Shown here one piece after another: positions 59,882 to 64,000 of a DNA stretch of 64,000 bases; within the stretch, counting starts at the first letter, position 1; every line of letters starts with the position of its first letter. The notes beneath the pieces are model-generated. The model did no database searches, was not told the DNA's origin, and saw only the letters and a list, made by a program, of their open reading frames with translations. Source of the DNA: JANQOH01 sp965242575 (GTDB taxonomy: Bacteria; Pseudomonadota; Alphaproteobacteria; UBA7887); the NCBI GenBank assembly GCA_965242575.1, contig OZ251461.1, positions 2,294,001 to 2,358,000 on the forward strand, written 5' to 3'. The translations under genes and the position numbers were made by a program.

Positions 59882-61618
59882 TCAGTGCGAGGCGCGCGGA
59901 ATCGCGCCGCCGCTGCCGCCGCGCAGGAAGTCGAAATCCACCCCCTCGTCGGCCTGGAGCACGTGGTCGACGTAGAGGCGGGCGTATCCGCGGTCCGCCG
60001 GCGGCTCCGGCGCCCGCCACGCGGCGCGGCGGCGTTCGAGCTCGGCGGCGTCGACCTCCAGCGTGAGCGCGCGGCCGGGTACGTCGAGGCGGATGAAGTC
60101 GCCGTTCTCGACCAGCGCCAGCGGGCCGCCGAGCGCGGATTCGGGCGCGACGTGCAGGACGATGGTGCCGAAACAGGTGCCGCTCATGCGCGCGTCGGAA
60201 ATGCGCACCATGTCGTCTATGCCCTTCTCCAGCACCTTCTTGGGCAGCGGCAGGTTGCCGACCTCCGGCATTCCGGGATAGCCGCGCGGGCCGGCGTTCT
60301 TGAGCACCATCACGCAGGTCTCGTCGATGTCGAGATCGGGGTCGTCGAGGCGCGCGTGCAGGTCCTCGATGCTGTCGAAGACGATGGCGCGGCCGCGGTG
60401 GGTCATCAGCGCTTCGGTCGCCGCCGACTGCTTGATGACCGCGCCGTCGGGGCACAGGTTCCCGCGCAGGATCGCCGTGCCGGCGCCGGTGTCGAGCGGC
60501 TTGGCGCGGGTCTTGATGACCTTCTCGTCGTAGTTCTTCGCGCCGGCGACGTTCTCGCCCAGGGTGCGGCCCGAGACGGTGGGGGCATTGGTGTGGAGCA
60601 TGCCTCCCAGCTCCTTCATCACCGCGGGCAGGCCGCCGGCGTAATAGAAGTCCTCCATCAGGTATTCGCCGGAGGGCTGGAGGTTGACGAGGAACGGCAC
60701 GTCGCGGATGAGGTCGTCGAAATCGTCGATCCGCAGCTGGACTCCGAGCCGCCCGGCGATGGCCAGCAGGTGGACGATGGCGTTGGTGGAGCCGCCGATC
60801 GCCGCGTTGACGCGGATGGCGTTCTCGAACGCGTCGCGGGTGAGGATCTTCGAGATCGAGAGCTCCTCGCCGACCATCTCGACGATGCGCTGGCCGGCGA
60901 ATTCGGCGAGGGCGTAGCGGCGCGAGTCGACCGCCGGGATGGCGGCGCCGGTGGGCAGTTGCAGGCCGAGCGCCTCGCACATGCTCGCCATCGTCGAGGC
61001 GGTGCCCATGGTCATGCAGTGGCCGGCGGAGCGGCTGATGCACGCCTCGGCGTCGAGGAAGTCCTCCAGCGACATCTTGCCGGTGCGCAGGTCGTCGGAG
61101 AAGCGCCACACGTCGGTCCCGGAGCCCACGTCGCGGCCGCGGAACTTGCCGTTGAGCATCGGCCCGCCGGTGACGACGATGGTGGGCAGGTCGACGCTCG
61201 CCGCGCCCATCACCTGCGCCGGCGTCGTCTTGTCGCAGCCGCAGAGCAGCACCACCGCGTCGAACGGGTTGGCGCGGATCGATTCCTCGACGTCCATCGA
61301 CATCAGGTTGCGGAACAGCATGGTGGTCGGGCGCATCACCGGCTCGCCCAGCGACATGGTGGGGAACACCAGCGGGAAGCCGCCGGCGCGCCACACGCCG
61401 CGCTTCACCGCCTCCGCCACGCGGCCGAGATGAGCGTTGCAGGGCGTCACCTCCGACATCGAATTGGCGATGCCGATGACCGGGCGGCCGTCGAAATTGG
61501 TCGCCGCGAACCCCTGGTTCTTCATCCACGAGCGGTGGACGAAGCCGAGCATGTCGGCGCCGCCGAACCATCCCGCGCTGCGGAGCTTCCCGCCGCCGTT
61601 CTTCCCGTTTCCCGCCAT
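59882..61618 (-). CDS. IlvD/Edd family sugar-acid dehydratase
   Basis: 578 residues. Fe-S cysteine motif CGCDKTTPAQVMGAASVDLP, Cys also in RSAGHCMTMGTASTMA, and the substrate loop GGSTNAIVHLLAIAG. The length and start (GKLRSAGWFGGADMLGFVHRSWMKNQG) resemble L-arabonate/pentonate dehydratases more than branched-chain DHAD. Start ATG has a perfect GGAGGAGG 5 nt upstream. First of the pair with the hydroxyacid dehydrogenase. Confidence 0.9.
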   Translation of the reverse strand: MAGNGKNGGGKLRSAGWFGGADMLGFVHRSWMKNQGFAATNFDGRPVIGIANSMSEVTPCNAHLGRVAEAVKRGVWRAGGFPLVFPTMSLGEPVMRPTTMLFRNLMSMDVEESIRANPFDAVVLLCGCDKTTPAQVMGAASVDLPTIVVTGGPMLNGKFRGRDVGSGTDVWRFSDDLRTGKMSLEDFLDAEACISRSAGHCMTMGTASTMASMCEALGLQLPTGAAIPAVDSRRYALAEFAGQRIVEMVGEELSISKILTRDAFENAIRVNAAIGGSTNAIVHLLAIAGRLGVQLRIDDFDDLIRDVPFLVNLQPSGEYLMEDFYYAGGLPAVMKELGGMLHTNAPTVSGRTLGENVAGAKNYDEKVIKTRAKPLDTGAGTAILRGNLCPDGAVIKQSAATEALMTHRGRAIVFDSIEDLHARLDDPDLDIDETCVMVLKNAGPRGYPGMPEVGNLPLPKKVLEKGIDDMVRISDARMSGTCFGTIVLHVAPESALGGPLALVENGDFIRLDVPGRALTLEVDAAELERRRAAWRAPEPPADRGYARLYVDHVLQADEGVDFDFLRGGSGGAIPRASH

Positions 61619-61671
61619 CGCCGCCTCCTCCCCGTCGGTTCGCCGCAGTCTCCAACCGGCGGCGGCGGCGG

Positions 61672-62250
61672 TCAAGGGCGGGGCGCCGTCCGCCGCCGTC
61701 CGGCCGCCAGCGCGGCGGCGACGGCGGCGATCGACGCGCCCGCCAGCAGCAGCGCCGCGCGGCGCCGCCCCGGAGTGGTCCAGCGCTTGTAGCGGAAGAC
61801 GCGCCCGGTCCGCGTCCCCCGCACCGCATGCGCGCGCGGCCCCGCCCCCCCGGGCGGCGGGCCCAGTTCGGCGCTCGCGAAGTCGAGCCGCCCGGCGGCC
61901 GCGGCGAGGGTGGCGTCGTCGATGCAGATCCCGCCGGGTTCGGCGCGCGCGGCGAGCGCCGACGCGGCCGCCTCCCCCGCGCCGACGCCGATGCGGTAGA
62001 GGACGCGGCGGTCCTCGGCCGCATCGGCGTTGCGCTCGGCGATGTCGGCCTGGATGCGCAGCGCGGCGCCGAGCGCGCGTTCGGGCGACGGGAACTCCGC
62101 CAGCGCGCGGGAGTCGTCGAAGACCGAAAACCGGCCGCGGAACCGGGCGCCGTTCGCCAGCAGGACCCGCCGCCCCCATTCGGCCAGTTGCGGCGCGGCG
62201 GCGGCGCCGGGCGCGGCCTCGGCGGCGAGCCGGGCGCCGCGCGCGCTCAC
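61672..62250 (-). CDS. Degenerate class III nucleotidyl cyclase-like protein with C-terminal membrane anchor
   Basis: 192 residues from a GTG. The cyclase fold is recognisable: LAEFPSPERALGAALRIQADIAERNADAAEDRR, FRIGV-like YRIGVGAGEA and AEPGGICIDD. The first metal Asp (in 'GDG') and the second (in 'GDDIYG') are absent, and ~15 residues around the latter are deleted, so it should not make cAMP/cGMP. A C-terminal hydrophobic helix (AALLLAGASIAAVAAALAAG) anchors it. 13 nt after the quinone-oxidoreductase gene. Confidence 0.7.
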   Translation of the reverse strand: MSARGARLAAEAAPGAAAAPQLAEWGRRVLLANGARFRGRFSVFDDSRALAEFPSPERALGAALRIQADIAERNADAAEDRRVLYRIGVGAGEAAASALAARAEPGGICIDDATLAAAAGRLDFASAELGPPPGGAGPRAHAVRGTRTGRVFRYKRWTTPGRRRAALLLAGASIAAVAAALAAGRRRTAPRP

Positions 62251-62263
62251 CGCCGCGCCGCGC

Positions 62264-63283
62264 TCACTGGCGGATGCATATCTTGCCGTAATGCCGGCCC
62301 TGCGGGAGCGCCGCGAGCGCCGCCGGGGCGTCGTCGAAATCCCACACGCGGTCGTCGATCTGCGGCTCGAGGCCGTTGCGGTCGATGGCGGCCACCATAT
62401 CCTCGAACATGTCGCGGTTGCCGACGGTGATCCCTCTCAAGGCTACGCCGCGGGTGACGACGAGGCCCAGATCGAGCTCGGCGCGGGCGCCGGAGAGCAC
62501 GCCGATCATGGCCAGGGTCCCGCCGGCGCGGACGGCGCGGAGCGATTGCTCGAGCGTGCCGGCGCCGCCGACCTCGACGACGAGATCGACTCCGCGCCCG
62601 CCGGCGGCGGCGCGCGCCGTCCGGCCCCATTCGGGGTCCGCCGCGTAGTCGATGACGCGGTCGGCGCCGAGCGCGGCGATGCGGGCGCGCTTGGCGGCGC
62701 TCGCCGACGTGGCGACGACGCGCGCGCCGTGCATGAGGGCGAATTGCAGCGCGAACAGCGACACGCCGCCGCTGCCCTGGACCAGCACCGCGTCGCCGGC
62801 CTTGACGCGCCCGGAGGCGACGACGGCGCTCCACGCGGTCAGCGCCGCGCAGGGCAGGGTGGCGGCGGCGACCGCGTCCCAGCCGCGCGGCGCCTTGACG
62901 AGGCCGCGCTCGTGGAACGCCATGACCTGCTGCAACACCCCGTCGCGCGGGCCGCCGAGCATCCCCGGCCAGTAGTCCTCCTTCAGCGGGCCGGTAATCC
63001 AGTCCTGCGAGAAGCAGGGGCACACCAGGTCGCCCGGGGCGACCCGCGTGACGCCGGCGCCGACCGCGACGACCTCCCCGGCGCCGTCGGAGACGGGCAC
63101 GAGGGGCAGTTCGCCCGAGCGCCGCCCGTAGCCGCGCCGCAGCATTACGTGGTCGCGGTAGTTGAGCGACGCGGCGCGCATGGCGACCAGCGCCTCGCCC
63201 GGCCCCGGCGCCGGCGGCTCCGGCCGGTCGGCGGCGGCCAAGTGCTCCAGCCCCCACCCGCCGCGCATCTCGAAGACCTTCAC
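62264..63283 (-). CDS. NAD(P)-dependent alcohol dehydrogenase / quinone oxidoreductase (MDR)
   Basis: 339 residues from a GTG with GGAGG upstream. Zinc-independent MDR: GPGEALVAMRAASLNYRDHVMLRRGYG start, nucleotide site VLVQGSGGVSLFALQFA, and C-terminal GRHYGKICIRQ. The catalytic zinc Cys/His set of ADHs is not evident. Starts the operon containing the cyclase-like gene and the sugar-acid genes; its substrate is unknown. Confidence 0.9.
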   Translation of the reverse strand: MKVFEMRGGWGLEHLAAADRPEPPAPGPGEALVAMRAASLNYRDHVMLRRGYGRRSGELPLVPVSDGAGEVVAVGAGVTRVAPGDLVCPCFSQDWITGPLKEDYWPGMLGGPRDGVLQQVMAFHERGLVKAPRGWDAVAAATLPCAALTAWSAVVASGRVKAGDAVLVQGSGGVSLFALQFALMHGARVVATSASAAKRARIAALGADRVIDYAADPEWGRTARAAAGGRGVDLVVEVGGAGTLEQSLRAVRAGGTLAMIGVLSGARAELDLGLVVTRGVALRGITVGNRDMFEDMVAAIDRNGLEPQIDDRVWDFDDAPAALAALPQGRHYGKICIRQ

Positions 63284-63305
63284 GCTCCGCCTCCCGGTCC
63301 GGGGT

Positions 63306-63716
63306 TCACAGGTCGTCGGGGTTGCCCGGCGCCACTTCGCCGAACGAGACGATCCGCCCGTTGTCGTCGACGAAGGTGAGCGATTCGCCGTCCACCACCA
63401 GCGCCGCGCAGGAATCGACCCAGCGGTAGTTCTCCCAGTCCACGCACAGCCTGCCCTCGTCGGTGATCCACCAGCGCCCGATCGACTCGTCCTCGCTCCC
63501 GCCCGCATTGCGCAGCCGGGCGCGGACGCGCCCGTCGCTGGAGTGGAACATGGCGAACTCGCTTTCGGAGCGCGGGTCGAAGCCGAACACGGTGTTCCCG
63601 CTCAACAGCGCGGCGGCCTCGCCGCCGTCGAGCGTGCGCGGGCGGGCATGGGCGAGAATAATCGGGATTGCGCTGATTAACGCAACAACCAACACAGCTC
63701 GCATTCCCCAAACCAT
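63306..63716 (-). CDS. Secreted hypothetical protein (DUF995-like)
   Basis: 136 residues. Signal sequence AVLVVALISAIPIILAHA. LLSGNTVFGFD...GRWWITDEGRLCVDW and VDGESLTFVDDNGRIVSFGEV resemble DUF995-type periplasmic proteins with a Cys pair (LCVDW / DSCAAL). I chose the ATG at 63716 because GGGGAA precedes it; the AT-rich area to 63760 probably holds its promoter. Confidence 0.65.
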   Translation of the reverse strand: MVWGMRAVLVVALISAIPIILAHARPRTLDGGEAAALLSGNTVFGFDPRSESEFAMFHSSDGRVRARLRNAGGSEDESIGRWWITDEGRLCVDWENYRWVDSCAALVVDGESLTFVDDNGRIVSFGEVAPGNPDDL

Positions 63717-63758
63717 ATGATAATTCCCCACCTGGCCCAGTAGATGACACGTTTAGAT

Positions 63759-64000
63759 TCAAAAACCCCGCAGAGCTCTATCAATGAACTCCCTCGCGGC
63801 GTGGTCAAACCTGTACGCACTCGCACTAACAAAATTGGTGCCAGTCTGCCACATAAGCCGATCCGGATCAAGAAAGTACATCGATCCCTTCAGGTATATG
63901 ATCTTCTCCTCGATCATCTGATTGAGAATACCTTGCCCTGTGCCCTTTATCATACGGCTATGCTCGATCTTGCCCCGAAACCGCGCCAAAGCTCCCTTCT
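63759..64000 (-). CDS. Partial gene running off the window end
   Basis: The frame is open from 63759 (stop) to the edge. It reads ...ARFRGKIEHSRMIKGTGQG then ILNQMIEEKIIYLKGSMYFLDPDRLMW and ends EFIDRALRGF. The pattern (helices, a winged-helix-like 'ILNxxIxxxIIY...YxLDPD' beta hairpin) suggests the end of a DNA-binding or NTPase protein. It is less GC-rich than its neighbours. Not identified. Confidence 0.55.
   Translation of the reverse strand, partial: KGALARFRGKIEHSRMIKGTGQGILNQMIEEKIIYLKGSMYFLDPDRLMWQTGTNFVSASAYRFDHAAREFIDRALRGF

Overview
The window is very GC-rich (roughly 70% or more by eye) and gene-dense. It has the gene orders of an alphaproteobacterium: dusB(nifR3)-ntrB-ntrC-ntrY-ntrX-trkA-trkH-dat-hfq-hflX on the plus strand, and mltB-rlpA-dacA-tmk-holB-metG-tatD on the minus strand. 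A rhodospirillalean-type relative is my inference from gene order and composition; no rRNA or other phylogenetic marker confirms it. I saw no tRNA or rRNA gene and no CRISPR array.

Region by region. 0-3 kb: argB, a small secreted protein, a DUF3299-type protein and a cyclase-family hydrolase. 3-7.4 kb: a 1433-residue Calx-beta surface protein with a C-terminal beta-barrel-like region, preceded by a 21-base homopolymer. 7.6-12.1 kb: amidase, a protease-like PDZ protein, a helicase/restriction gene remnant and a CaiB-type CoA transferase. 12.2-13.6 kb: an AAA ATPase behind a striking inverted and direct repeat, coupled to a 47-residue ORF. 14-26.6 kb: nitrogen regulation, K+ uptake, Hfq and HflX. 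26.6-29.6 kb: two dehydrogenases, mazG and a small membrane protein. 29.6-36.6 kb: a tightly overlapping housekeeping operon for the cell wall, dTMP, replication, Met-tRNA and TatD. 36.7-37.2 kb: a tandem intergenic array of about four units of roughly 106 bp.

37.3-51.4 kb is an accessory/defence island. It holds a single-chain type ISP-like restriction-modification enzyme and a HigA-like/GNAT-PIN/ASCH cassette with AT-richer coding. It also holds an AbiE pair whose toxin gene is truncated exactly where the cassette abuts it, and three paralogous coiled-coil membrane proteins. A CxxC protein, a 474-bp partial duplicate of ccmB fused to a panE 3' fragment, a secreted Cys-rich triple-repeat protein, a lipoprotein and an M48 protease with a 29-base homopolymer near its start complete the island. 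51.4-56.6 kb returns to core functions: ccmB/ccmA, flavin reductase, two M16 peptidases and a DUF3035/BamF-like lipoprotein. 56.6-57.9 kb is a gene graveyard (IS1380 fragment, orphan BrnA). 58-64 kb carries a NaChBac-type sodium channel, a sugar-acid/hydroxyacid catabolic cluster, a degenerate nucleotidyl cyclase and a partial gene at the edge.

The strongest candidates for undescribed biology are the HigA-GNAT/PIN-ASCH cassette, the coiled-coil paralog trio with length-variable heptads, the Cys-rich triple repeat protein, and the two homopolymer tracts sited where a length change would switch reading frame.
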